From the NCBI RefSeq assembly GCF_036785885.1, contig NC_092310.1:4402001-4466000 (forward strand): a stretch of 64,000 nucleotides of DNA. Direction: 5' to 3'. The notes under the pieces are model-generated. The model saw only the letters and a list, made by a program, of their open reading frames with translations, did not search any database and had not been told where the DNA came from. A program made the position numbers and the translations under genes. Each line of letters opens with the position of its first letter. Positions within the stretch are counted from its first letter, which is position 1. The DNA comes from Coffea arabica (Eukaryota; Streptophyta; Magnoliopsida; Gentianales; Rubiaceae). Shown here one piece after another: positions 44,420 through 56,512 of this stretch.

Positions 44420-45444
44420 AAGGAGTGGGGTCTGTTAGAATCGGCCTGTGAGTGGAAACCCTATCTTGAAAGTCATAAGGTAATTTTTGGTAATGTTAAG
44501 GTAACATTCACACTACTGGAGAGAATTAAAGAAGCTCAGAAGGAAGATACTATGGTACGGAAGTGGGGAGAGAAAGTGAAAAAAGGGGAATTGGCCGATT
44601 TCAATTTTAGTCCTGAAAAAGTTTTGAAATATCGAAACCAAGTGGTGGTGCCCAAAGATGAAATGTTAAGGAAGGAGATCTTAGAGGAATCTCATCGGTC
44701 TAATTATACAATCTATTCAGGTAGTAGCAAGATATACCAAGACTTAAAAGGAGCCTATACGTACAAAAATGTCTCATCTGTCAACAAGTTAAGGCGGAAT
44801 ATCAAAAATCATTTGGTTTGTTACAACCTCTCGAGATACCCAAATGGAAGTGGAAAAACATTACAATGGACTTCGTTTCAGGCTTGCCGCGAACACAACG
44901 AGAACATGATGCCGTTTGGGTGATCGTCGATTGGTTAACCAAATCGGGCCATTTCTTGCCTGTAAGCATGAAGTATTCCATGGATAAATTGATTCAAGTG
45001 TACATAGACGAGATCGTAAGATTACATGGAGTTCCTATGAGCATCGTTTCGGATAGAGATTCTCGTTTCGTATCTCGATTTTGACAGAAATTTCAAGATA
45101 TTTTGGGGACTAAACTCAATCTAAGCACCACTTATTATCCCCAAGCGGATGGACAGTCGAAACGAACAACTCAAACTCTCGAGAATATGTTAAGGACTTG
45201 TATTCTGGATTTTGGAGGTAATTGGGGTCAACATATGACCTTAGTGGAGTTTGCTTACAATAACAGCTACCATTCGTCAATTCAAATAGCACCATACGAA
45301 GCATTTTATGGGAGGAAATGCCGGTCACCGATCTACTGGAATGAAGTCAGCGAGAGGAAGGTGTTAGATCCAACAACTATTCCATGGATGGAGGATGCAA
45401 GAGAAAAAGTCAAGTTGATACGACAAAGACTCCAAACAGCTTAA
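44420..45444 (+). pseudogene. Tekay integrase
   Basis: The core reads [35 protein letters not shown], then YYPQADGQSKRTTQTLENML. The catalytic glutamate of the DDE triad (usual SER) is Lys in SKR, so the enzyme would be inactive even if translated. A frameshift near 44818-44923 and a TGA at 45082 also break it. Confidence 0.85.
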
Positions 45445-45935
45445 AACCGACAAAAGAGCTACGCAGACAATCAAAGAAAAGATCTAGAGTTCAAAGTTGG
45501 GGACCGTGTTTTTCTTAAGGTCACACCGTTACGAAGCGTCACTGCGGGTAGAGGAAAGAAACTTCAATCGAGGTTCGTTGGACCTTTCAAGATTCTTTAG
45601 AGAGTTGGTAAAGTAACATATCGACTTGAACTACCATCGAGTCTATCCAGAATTCACGACATCTTCCACGTCTCGATGCTTAAGAAGTATTATCCTGACC
45701 TGTCTCACATCTTACAACCGGAGAAAATTGAAATAGATGAGTCACTCACCTACGAAGAGAACCCTGTACAATTGCTTGACCGAAAGGCTAAAGAGTTGAG
45801 AAACAAACAAATTCCTTTGGTTAAGATTTTGTGAAGAAATCATGGGATAGAAGAGGCTACCTGGGAGGTGGAAGAAGAAATGCAAAAGAAATACGCTAAA
45901 CTATTTGTGAATCAATGTGAGAAATTTCGAGAACG
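45445..45935 (+). pseudogene. Tekay integrase C-terminus and chromodomain
   Basis: Reads FKVGDRVFLKVTPLR, DIFHVSMLKKYYPD-like, then LDRKAKELRNKQIPLVKI, a TGA in place of the usual Trp, and RNHGIEEATWEVEEEM. This is the chromodomain that guides integration of chromoviruses. Stops at about 45598 and 45832. Confidence 0.8.
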
Positions 45936-45958
45936 AAATTCTTTTAAGGGGGAGAGAG

Positions 45959-48578
45959 TGTGAGAACCCGAAAATTTTCTTATTTTCTAGACTTTATTTT
46001 ATTTAATTGCACACCTTTTCTCTATTAGAAAATTTTTCTAGATAATTTTTATTAGTAAATATAGTTTTTAAATCATTTTTCTAATAGAAATTAGTTCATG
46101 AGATTTTAGGAGTGTATATTGGATGTGGGACCCGCTAGTGCGGTAAGTACGTTAAAATTCGACCAATTAGGTTAAGTTTTGTATACAGAAATTAATTTAT
46201 CAGGTGTTTAGAGGGAATTAGAGGTTACCTAAATAGATTGGTGTTGGAGAGACAAAAAGATAGTTTTGAACTAAAAAGGTGACAAGTGTCACTTTGTGTT
46301 AAAGGTTGGACTTTGACCATCTTACTTATCTTTACCAACTAATCAAAAAAATTGACCAAAATTCATCATCATACATCTCTCTTGGCCGACTCTCTTAGGG
46401 AGCAAAAGAAAGGAAAACCTCTAACTTTCTTCTTCTCAATCTTGCTCAATCTTACAACCTAACCGTTAAAACTTCAAAATTTTCCATAAAAATCCTTTGC
46501 TAAATAGTATTATGGTAGTTGGTGGAATGATTTGAAAAGAGGAGGTGGTAAGTTGCTTTTTTCTTGAGTTTACAAGGTGAGTGGCTAAGGAATTCTTCTT
46601 TTGTTCTTGATAATCCTCAATTAGTGACTTGTGATACTCAAAGAGGTGGTTTTGTGAAAAATTTCATGACTTTTGGTAGAGATTGATGAATTTCTGTTTT
46701 TATTCATGATTTTTCTGATTTTATATGATTAGTATTGGTTGGCCATGAATGATGGCTTAGTATAGTTTAGAGTGAAACTTTGGTGTGTTAATTGTAGTTT
46801 TTTGCGAAAAATTTCCGTTTTGTACGGAGAATTTCAGATTTAGGGTTTTGAATTGGGGCTTTTCTAGGGTTATTGTGGAACTCTTGAATTGGCTTTGTTT
46901 AGAACTTATTGTAACCTTAATAAGGTGTATGGCATGGTTTATGACTTGCAATTATAATTGTGTTTGTGTTGGGGGTAATATAAGTGATTGATTATATGAT
47001 GGAAATTTGAAATTATAAGGGGAAATGCTGTCCAAAATTTAGGTTCATACGATTTCTTGGAATTGGGTTGCTTTAAGGGTTAATTAGTGACCTTAGGGTT
47101 GTCTAAACCTTTAGCACCAAGTGTACCTTATATTACTTTCAAGTTTTTATGACTTTACATTAGTGATGTGTGGTTTGGATTTATGACTCGTAATTGAGTC
47201 TCATTGTGTTTTATTGAATGTTTTAGGGCGTGCCGGTGACGCAAGGCGCTTGTTGGACGTAAATTTGTGATAACTCTCTTTGTTTGATTGGTGAGTGTAC
47301 TACTCACATGATTGTTATTTCATGACTTTGTTATACTTGAAATCGATGACTTGAATGCTTGTGTATACTGTTGAGATTGATTGAGATAAGAGTGTACTTT
47401 ATCACTCTCGCACTCTGTGGCTTATGTGACTGTTTACTGTATCAATTGAATTTTACTTGAATATACTTGAACTGGTGTCGTTTGGACGTGTATCGAACGA
47501 CCTTTACTGTTAACACTGAGTTCAACCCTATTGGTGGTCAATTGAATCGAGCCAACAAGGGTTTGGTCGAGGAAATTGACAAGCCATGGGGACTGTTCAT
47601 GTGGAATCATTGAGTATGAGACTCTTGATTTCGGTATACTCGAGTATTACCGTTTCTGAACTGATTGGAATTCGGGCCCGGTAGGGGTATGTGAGGTGGA
47701 CGAAAATTTGTGAAAAGTGGAGTTTACGGTATTGGTTACTCTTTGTATATTGACGGACAGTCAATGAGGTGAGATCAAGTATGGCAAGCAAGGAAAAGAG
47801 CTCTTGAGAGTCGTCCGTATCCTTTTTACAAATCTTTATTTAAATGTGGTGTTAGTTAACTCATTTATTGAACGAACTTGGATTGAGTGGCTTTGTGCTT
47901 ACATGAACTTCGTTACTTGGGTGATGGTACCTCATTGGGCGAAAGCGCACTCTATTGCCTTTGTTTTCCTTACAAGGATATGAATAACTTTTGGGAGACT
48001 GTGATTTTGGGAAGCTGAGTTGAGCTAGTTTAATATTCTTTTGTGTAGCTCTTCAACGGTTGGAAAACCTTAAGTGTATTTTGATCCAACATCTTTTTTG
48101 AGTTGTAAATTTGCCACTTTACGTGTATAAACATAATTGGTAATGTTCATGTGTTACGTTGGGTTGTAAATGTCTAATTTCAAGGTTTATATGATTTGTT
48201 GGTAATCGATTGGGTTTCGGACAGGTTCGGGTTTCAAACGACAAAAGAAAATTTGTTGGTGGGAATTTCTACAGGAGAATCCGGCCGCAAATCCGGCCAG
48301 TTCTTAGCCGGATTGACCGGGGAAATTTTGAATTCGGGCATTTGGTCTCTGCCTCCAATCCGGCCAAGAATCCAGCCAGATTGTGACGTGGCCGGCACTA
48401 TTCATGTGCGACTCCAATTTTCGTTTTTCCGTTTTGTATTTTTTGATTCGTTTGAGCGTGCTTTTATCTTCCGGAACGTTTTAGATTGTATTTAACTGTC
48501 TCGTTAGTCCTGGCGTGAGTTGGGCAGGCAGTCCGCCAACCCCTTTGATACGCCTTAGGGGGCGGTGGGGCTGTCACA
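45959..48578 (+). repeat. 3' LTR of Tekay-type element
   Basis: 2620 bp, aligns with 37742-40404 throughout with scattered substitutions and short gaps. Confidence 0.9.
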
Positions 48579-49656
48579 TTTTCAACTCAACTCTAGACAA
48601 GAATTTCGGCTATACATGTTCAAGGGACCTTTTGGAAGAGAAAAGGAGTTTTATGTCTTGTCTAAAAATCACTTTTTGACTCTCTTAACACTAAAGATGT
48701 AAGAATCATTAAAAAAAGAAGAGAGTAGGACACTAGAAAGGGATATAATCATATTTTATCATTAGAGCTTAGTTTTAGTCTTGTCTTGTCCTCTCTAGCT
48801 AGAACATTTTGTAAGAACAATTAGAGACTTCATTATACAACTCATTTTGTTGAAAAAATAGAAGGTCATTGGAAGTTTCTTCACTTTTTTGCTAAGCTTT
48901 CTTTATCTATCTTTTTACTTGTGATTCAATATGTGTTCATGCAATGAATCTATGTTCTTTCTTGTTATTTATCCTAGGAGTAGCTATACTTCTAGATCTA
49001 GAGAGTAAATGAAACTTATGGTTATTTGATATAAGTTAAATATAATTTACACTTGTTACATCTTGTATTAACTTGTTATTTATGCATGTTTATTATTTGT
49101 TGCTTGATCACCAATAGCAAGTTATTAGTTGTTATTATTCAATAACAGTTGGTAATAATGATGGAACAACATAAATAGAACTTAAATAGTAGACTCGTGA
49201 GAATAGAGATACACTTAAGTGGATCAAACTTGCATTTCATGAAGGAACAATAGTAAATCTAGTTATTCATCATGAGAATAGGGAAAATTAGTCTAGTTTA
49301 GGCCATTTCATCATGAGAATGAGATTTGGTAATATTAGAAATGAATCCCTAATCAAATAAGAGTTGTAACAAGACGTAAATCTATTTACTTATATCATTG
49401 ATGCCATAAGTGGAATATACATCTCTAGACTCAAGTACTTAGTGAATTTTCTCCATTGTTATCTTGCAAGTTAATTAGTTAAGACTCGTTAGATAGATAG
49501 TAGTAATAGAGTAAGTAAGCTCTTAGTACTTGTAAAGTTGCTTCTTGTAGGATCGACCCGATTTATATGCTAAACTACTTATTGACCTGTATACTTACAG
49601 CAAAATGGGTATAATTTGGAATTAACTTGTACTCATATCTAAAATCTGTCATAAGT

Positions 49657-49980
49657 TATTTATCACTTTTACTTTTCTAATCAGGATTAACTGGCCATTA
49701 CTTGTGATAATCTTAAGGTATTAAGTTTGTAATGAGAATTGAAATTTAGCACTAGTTCAAGAAAGTAATAAACCTAGGGAGTACACTTACAAGAGTAGAG
49801 GTGCACCTTTATGGTTTTAGTGACATGTTTCATGTAATTTCATAAAAAGAATGAGTTTGTAGTTAATTTCATAACCACGAGAGTAGGTATGACTTAATTA
49901 CAAGTATAGCTGATTCATTACAAGATGTAAATTTCACATACATTAGGAAATTACGCCATAACTAGCTAAGATAATCGGAA
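49657..49980 (+). repeat. Athila/Tat-like LTR, remainder of outermost copy
   Basis: Continues the LTR fragment of 35607-36927. Parts such as acaagatgtaaatt and ttacgccataa match the family LTR in the same order. It ends near 49980 without a recognisable LTR end. Confidence 0.5.
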
Positions 49981-50989
49981 GCCAAAAACATCAATAGATA
50001 TCATAAAAAATTCGAAATTAAAAGATGTCAGAAAACTCAGGAAATTGAAAAATATCAACTTCCAAAATATGAAAATTTGATGAAGAAACTTACTTTAATC
50101 ACATAGAAGGATGTTTGATGATACTAATAATGCAAAAAGCCCTATGAAACACCCTCTAATTGACCCCCAATTGCTTGGATAAAAGTTGAGAAACCCTAGC
50201 CTTCAATCTCCTTAAAATCAATTTTTGAGGTGTTTTTGTTGGATTTTAATCAGTTAAAAAGGTCTATGAAGGTTAAATGCTATTGGATTGATGATTTCTT
50301 ACAAGGAAATAGAATAATATTGGTGATTTGTGAAGATATGTGGGAGAAAGAAAGAAAACGCAGCTAGAAGGGAATGAAGAAGAAGAAAATCTGCAAAGGG
50401 GAAATTGCGTTTTAGGGTTTTGTATCAAGGAAAGAATACGCAACTTCATAAAATGCGACTTCATCTCGCGTTTTGCTAAGTCGCGTTTTCTTCACAGTTC
50501 TTGCAGGACTGAAGACATAACTTCATGAATACGCGACTTCAAGTCGTGTATTGAAGTCACATTTTCTGCTTTAATTTTTCAGAAATGAAAATACGATTAC
50601 ATGAATATGCGATTGTAAGTCGCATTTTCCTGCAATGCACGTTTTCTTCTACGAAATTTGCAGAAATGCTAACTTACAAAAATTACACATGGTATCTCAA
50701 TTGCTTAAAATGCATCCTAGATTATTTTTTTGCCAAATTTATCATCACATGCACATGTAAAATGATCAAAATATGCATTTATCCCTTTTGAATGGATCAA
50801 ATACACTTTTAACGTAAATTGAGGGGTTGAGTTCCTTGATCAAATTTCGCCCTTTTCACCTCAAATGGTCATCTTTGCTTTCGTTTGCCGAACCTATATC
50901 ACAAAAATAACAAATTAATTTAAATACATGCATTAAATACAAAATCATACCAAATTAACCTATTTAACAAAAACTTTAGGTTGCCTCCC
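49981..50989. other. Non-coding region with repeated CG-containing motifs, probably 3' part of the minus-strand element
   Basis: No gene. 50390-50650 holds many diverged copies of gaatacgcgactt and aagtcgcgtttt in both orientations. Similar motifs occur inside the Athila-like LTRs. On the minus strand, ggga-ggcaacct at about 50978-50988, directly after integrase, is a common landmark of Athila/Tat elements. No 3' LTR is recognised. Confidence 0.45.
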
Positions 50990-51111
50990 AATTAACGCTT
51001 TTGTTTATAGTCGTTGGTTCAACTCAAAAGGATTGGCTTATTCAGTTGAAGACGAGTCACCCAAAGGACATATGAGTCCTTTTAGAACGATTTCCTCCAC
51101 CAAGTAGGGTT

Positions 51112-52050
51112 TTAATCATTGCCCATTGACCTTGAACTGTTCTTTTCTTGTATTAACCACTTCAACAGTCCCATAAGAAAACACTTGAGTGACTTCAAAT
51201 GGTCCCGATCACATTGATTTGAGTTTTTCGGAAAACAACCTAAGGCATAAATTGCATAAGAGCACTTTTGCCCTACCTCAAATTGTTTGGGTATAAGATG
51301 ATTATCATGCCAATATTTCACTTTATCTTTATAGATCTTGACATTCTCATAAGTATGCAACCGGTGTTCCTCAAGTTCGCTTAACTCAAGTAGTCTCCTC
51401 TCACCTGCAAGATGAAAATCCATATTAATTGCCTTAATAGTCCAATATGCCTTATGTTCAACTTCTACCGGTAGATGACAAGCTTTTCATAGACTAATCG
51501 ATAAGGCGATATCCCCAAAGGTATCTTAAATGTCATTCGATACACCAACAATGTATCGTCGAGTATTCTTGCCCAATCTTTTCTTGAGTTATTCACCGTT
51601 TTCTCAATGATGAGCTAATCTCTCGATTGGCCAACTCCGCTTGTCCATTCGCTTGTGGATGGTATGAAAGTGATATCTTATACCTACAATCCTGCTTAAG
51701 CAACAAAGAATCAAGTTGTTTGTTATAAAATATTTTTCTTCATCACTCACTATGGCCCTAGGAATACCGAATCTATTAAAAATGTTCTTTTCAAGAAATC
51801 GAAATACTACCTTAGTATCATTTGTAGGTGAAGCAATTGCCTCCACCAATTTAGATACATAGTCCACAGTTACTAAGATGTACTTATTGTTGAAAGAACT
51901 AGAAAATGGTCCCATAAAATCCATACCCCACACACCAAATAACTCAATTTTTAATAATGTAGCTAATGGCATTTCATTTTTTTTAGAAATATTTTCAGTT
52001 CTTTGACAAGCATCACAACTTTTAATATATTCTTGAGCATCTCGGTACAT
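51112..52050 (-). pseudogene. Athila/Tat-like integrase
   Basis: Reads CDACQRTENISKKNEMP (end of zinc-binding domain), WGMDFMGPFSSSFNNKYILV, FGIPRAIVSDEEKYF and, in another part (51423-51112), HTYENVKIYKDKVKYWHD, typical of the integrase C-terminal part. Frameshifts near 51620 separate the parts. Confidence 0.82.
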
Positions 52051-52181
52051 GGTAGGCTAATAAAATCCCGATTGATATACTTTAGCTACGGTTTTAGGAG
52101 TGCTAAAATGACCACCCGCTTCTAAGTTATGACAATGAAGTAAAATATCACGTACCTCCTTTTTGAGAATACATCTTCTTA

Positions 52182-52838
52182 TCATACCATCGGCACAATG
52201 CTTATAAAGTAGTGGTTCCTCTCAAATGAAGCTTTTAACATCATGCAAAAATTCTTCCTTTGGTGAAAATTAAAACCCTTCGGAAGTACTCTACTTACTA
52301 AAAAGTTAGCAAAATCTGCATACCATAGAGATTTGGTTAGTGCTAGAACAAACTCATCCGGAAAATTCTCCTTAATTGAATCTTGATCATTGGTAGGGAT
52401 ATACTCTAATCGCGATAAATGATCCGTCGCAAGGTTCTTCAATCCCTTTTTGTCTGTAATTTCTAAATCAAATTCCTGTAATAAAATAATCCAATGAATT
52501 AGTCGCAGTTTTCCATCTTTTTTATAGAGTAAGTATTTAAGAGCTGAATGGTCCGTATAAATGATAACTTTAGATCCTACTAAGTAGGATCTAAATTTAT
52601 CAAAGGCAAATATCACCGCCAAAAGCTCTTTTTTTGTGGTTGCATAGTTAATTTGTGTTTCATTAAACACTTTACTTGCATAATAAATCACATGCAACCT
52701 TCCTTCTTTTTGCTGACCTAACACAGCTTTGACTGCATAATCGCTTGTATCACACATCAATTCAAATGGTAGAGACCAATCCGGTGAAGTTATAATCAGT
52801 GTTGAGGTCAACTTCTTTTTCAACCTATCAAAAGTCAT
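52182..52838 (-). pseudogene. Athila/Tat-like RNase H
   Basis: 218 codons open. Contains [55 protein letters not shown] and ATDHLSRLE: the Asp, Glu and Asp of the active site are kept. Confidence 0.88.
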
Positions 52839-52900
52839 TAAACATTTATCATCAAAATGAAATGTGGTATCTTTGTATAATAAATCACATAAGGGTTTAG

Positions 52901-53650
52901 TTATCTTGAAAAAATCCTTAATGAAACGTCTATAAAAGCTATCGCATGTCCCAGAAAGTTTCTAATCCCTTTAACATTGTTTGGAGGTGGCATTCGCTCG
53001 ATCACTTCTATTTTGACTTTGCCCACCTCAATTCCTCTTGAGGAAATCTTGTGCCCTAAGATGATCTCTTGTTGGACCATAAAATGGCACTTCTCCCAAT
53101 TCAATACAAGGTTCGTCTCTTCATATCTTTGCAAAATTAAGTCTAAATTATGAAGACAATGGTCAAACGATAAACCATATACTGAAAAATCGTCCATAAA
53201 AATCTCCATAATTTTCTCAATATAATCAGAAAAAACTACCATCGTACAGCGTTGGAATATGGCAGGGGCATTGTAAAGGCCAAATGCCATCCTCCTAAAA
53301 GCAAATGTGCTATACGGGCAAGTAAAGGTAGTCTTTTCTTGATCTTCAGGAGCTATTGCTATTTGGTTATAACCTGAAAATCCATCAAGGAAATAATAAA
53401 ATTCATAACTAGTAATACGTTCCAATAATTGATTAAGAAAGGGTAGAGAAAAGTGATCTTTTCTTATGACTGCGTTTAGCTTCCTATAGTCTATACACAC
53501 TCTCCATCCTAGCACAAGTCTAGAGAGGATAAGTTCATTATTCTTTCCCTTAACTATGGTAGTTCCACTTTTCTTTGGGATAACATGAATTGGACGAATT
53601 CATATACTATCCAAAATAGGGAAGATTATACCTGCATCCAATCACTTGAT
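52901..53650 (-). pseudogene. Athila/Tat-like reverse transcriptase
   Basis: Reads VCIDYRKLNAVIRKDHFSLP, FAFRRMAFGLYNAPAIFQRC and FMDDFSVYGLSFDHCLHNL, where FMDD is the catalytic box. The usual CMMAIF-type Phe-Gln-Arg stretch is present as FQRCTMVVF. Upstream (to about 53650) lies the start of the domain with damage. Confidence 0.88.
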
Positions 53651-54912
53651 AATTTCTAATCTTACCACCTCTTTTATGTTCGGATTAACCCTTCTTTGCA
53701 ATTCAACCACCGGTTTGCAATTATCTTCCAAATGAATGCGATGCATGCATATAGAAGGACTAATTCTTTAAATGTCGGAGATGGTCCATCCGATAGCCTT
53801 TTTGTGTTTCCTTAAAACTCTTAGCAACTTATTAAGTTGCTCTTATTCCAAATAAGCACTGACAATCATTGGTAGAGTCTTATTTTCACCAAAAAACTCA
53901 TACTTCAAATGGTTAGGAAGTGGCTTGAATTCAAGTTTTGGAGCTTCTATCTCTGAAAGTGGTGAAAGTCCCTTTCCTTGTCCAAGATTCTCGTACATAT
54001 GCCTCTTCGTATAAGGAGGTTGTGCATCTAAATATTGAACCAATGCCTCAATTTCTTCATCATTTCCCTCCTGCATTCCTGTACTTATTAAATAAAGTTC
54101 AAGAGGATCGAAATCAAGATTGATTCGATTCAACTCTTGGGTTAGCATTTCAATAGTTTCAATTGAACAAGCATGATAGGTAAAAGAAGGGTACTTTTCA
54201 TTTCATTCAAGCTGAATACTACCTCTTCTTCACCTACTTGAAATTTAGTTTGCTATTACATTAATAATAGTACCCGCAGTTGCTAAAAATGGTCTACCTA
54301 AAATAATTGGCATAGACATATCTTCCTCCAAATCGAATACTACAAAATTCACACGAATAATGAATTTTTGCACTTTAATCAACACATTTTCCAACACTCC
54401 TAATAGATATCTAATAGACCGATCAGCTAACTATAAAGTAATATTAGTGCATTTTATCTTATGCAATTGTCTAGCCACCGTTAAAGGAATTAATGATACA
54501 CTTGCACTAAGGTCACATAATGCCTTAGAAAATTCAATGTTACTGATAGTGCAAGGTATAGGAAAGCTCCCGGATCCTTCAATTTTGGTGGGAGCTTGTT
54601 TTGTATGATGGCGTTGTACTCCTCAATTAATGCTATCATTTCACAATTTTCCAATCTCCTCTTTCGTGTTACAATCTCCTTGAGGAGCTTGGCATATGAA
54701 GAAATCTGTAAAATAGCATCAATGAAAGGAATATTAATATGAAATTTTTTCAAAATTTTGACAAATTTTTCAAAGTCTTTGTCAAGTTTATTTGGCTTGA
54801 GTCGTTGTAGAAATGGAACTGCCGCAGGTATCGGAACGGTAGTGGAGGATGTAGGTTGTTCTTCATTTGATTTTCCTTTACTACCTTTCCCCACGTTTAC
54901 CTCTTGCTCCAT
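53651..54912 (-). pseudogene. Athila/Tat-like protease region and pol start
   Basis: 54912-54490 reads VPFLQRLKPNKLDKDFEKFV and QNKLPPKLKDPGAF, the standard sequence before the protease. The protease site (PxTIG and DLSAS-like, 54540-54490) is frameshifted. Further down, 54148-53843 contains KLEFKPLPNHLKYEFFGENK, the linker before reverse transcriptase. Confidence 0.8.
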
Positions 54913-55111
54913 TAGCTCATCTTCTTGTCTTTCATTCTCATTGTTCTCTCCATTTTCTAAATCCTCTAGTTGTTTACCATTATGAAGAGTAATGGCTTGA
55001 TGTGCTCCCTCAGATTCACCTCCGTTTTACTAGGCAACTCCCCTTGATTTCGATTATTAATAGAATTGGCGATTTGACCAATCTGAACCTCCACATTTCT
55101 ATACATTCCGA

Positions 55112-56367
55112 TCAATTGGTCCAACCGCCCTCTAGCCGCTCGAATCTCTCCGAAGTACCTTTTACCAATTTTTTCACTGCAATCTCCCAATCCGATTTGG
55201 TATTCATCTGTTGTTGCCTTGGTTGGAATTTCGGCGGATTAGTCGGCCTTTGTGGGTTGCCTTGATCTTTCCACCTAAAATTTGGATGATTTTTCCACCC
55301 CGAATTGTAGGTATACGAGTATGGGTTATTTTGAACATTCCTATTGTAATTATTGACAAACTGAATCTGCTCAGGATCAACACACTCATTAGTATCATGT
55401 TCTCCATATATGAAACAACATGCTACACGCACATTAGAAGAAAAATTTGGACCACATCCGGCTTGTCTATTCAACACCTTTATCATATTGCTTATTTCAG
55501 CACTAAGCATATTAATGGTACCAATTTCAATCATACCTACTTGTCGCCTAAAATTACATCTTTCATTAGCCCATTGATAATTTTTTGCCGCCATTTCCTC
55601 TATTAAATTTTGAGTTTCTTGAAGTGATTTTGCCATCAAAACTCTACTTGCGGCTGTATCGATAATAGTTTTAGTAGAAAAGAATAAGTCATTATAGAAA
55701 GTTTGTGCAATTAGCCAATTGGAAAGTCCATGGTGTGGACATTTTCGAAGCAAATGTCTAAACCTTTTCCATGTTTCATATAATGACTCACCATCCAATT
55801 AACTAAAACTGGTTATATTCAGTCTAAGTTTAGCCATTTTACCCGATAGGAAGTATTTATTCAAAAATACCCTAGACAAATCATCCCACGTAGTGAAAGT
55901 GTTAGGAGCATGAGAATGTAACCAAATTTTAGCCTTATCTTTCAACGAAAATAGGAACAACTTAGTCTTATAGCATCCTCACTAACTCCATTCATTTTGA
56001 TTGTATCACATATCTCTAAAAATATGGCTAAGTGTGCATTTGGATCTTTTATGGCATTACCTCCAAATTAAGATTGTTGCACCATTTGGATTAATGATGG
56101 TTTAATCTCAAAATTATTAGCGTTTACCGCCGGCTGTGCTATACTCGTTTGAGATCCTTGGGTTCCCAATAGAGCAAAATCCTTAAGAGCTCGCCTATTT
56201 GCTTCATTTTTCGCCATTTCTTCTTCAAAAGGTAGCTCTATCGTGATTCCCTTTATTTGTTGTCGAACTTCTTCTTTTTCTTGTTGTGGTGTACGCCTTC
56301 TTTGTCTACATAGTATTCTTTCAATTTTTGGATTAAAAGGTGCTATTACCTGTAAAATTCGATGCAT
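55112..56367 (-). pseudogene. Athila/Tat-like gag
   Basis: 55798-55112 reads GESLYETWKRFRHLLRKCPH and HGLSNWLIAQTFYNDLF, the hallmark gag core; a degenerate knuckle follows (CCFIYGEHDTNEC). 56367-56068 is the N-terminal piece. Between them (about 56067-55799) there are stops. Confidence 0.85.
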
Positions 56368-56512
56368 ACACTACAATAAAAAATAAAGAGATTATGTAAA
56401 AATATTTCACAAAATTACCAGAAATTCTAACTTAACTTTATAAAGAATGTTTAAATTAATAAAGCTTGTTAGACCCTAATATTATCATTCCCCAGCAACG
56501 GCGCCAAAAACT

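Larger units (their letters stand above)
37742..48578 (+). mobile_element. Ty3 chromovirus (Tekay-type), decayed, 10.8 kb
   Basis: Long direct LTRs (37742-40404 and 45959-48578) start tgtgagaacccg and end tcaca. The primer-binding site ggcggtatcagagtc follows the 5' LTR, and the polypurine tract aagggggagagag precedes the 3' LTR. The order of parts is extra coiled-coil frame, gag, protease, reverse transcriptase, RNase H, integrase and chromodomain. All genes carry stops or frameshifts. Order, chromodomain and LTR length fit the Tekay (Del) lineage. The LTRs are similar yet clearly diverged, so it is an old copy. Confidence 0.9.
36928..49651 (+). mobile_element. Solo LTR of Athila/Tat-like family, split by a Tekay element
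   Basis: Starts tgacaagtatatatt and ends ctgtca. Removing the Tekay insertion and its TSD leaves about 1882 bp, close to the 1893 bp of the complete LTR at 56513-58405, with which it aligns from end to end in inverse orientation. No primer-binding site or coding part follows, so it is a solo LTR. Confidence 0.8.

Noticed and set aside
55211..55606. 131-aa plus-strand frame
   Set aside because: It is the shadow of the minus-strand Athila/Tat gag.
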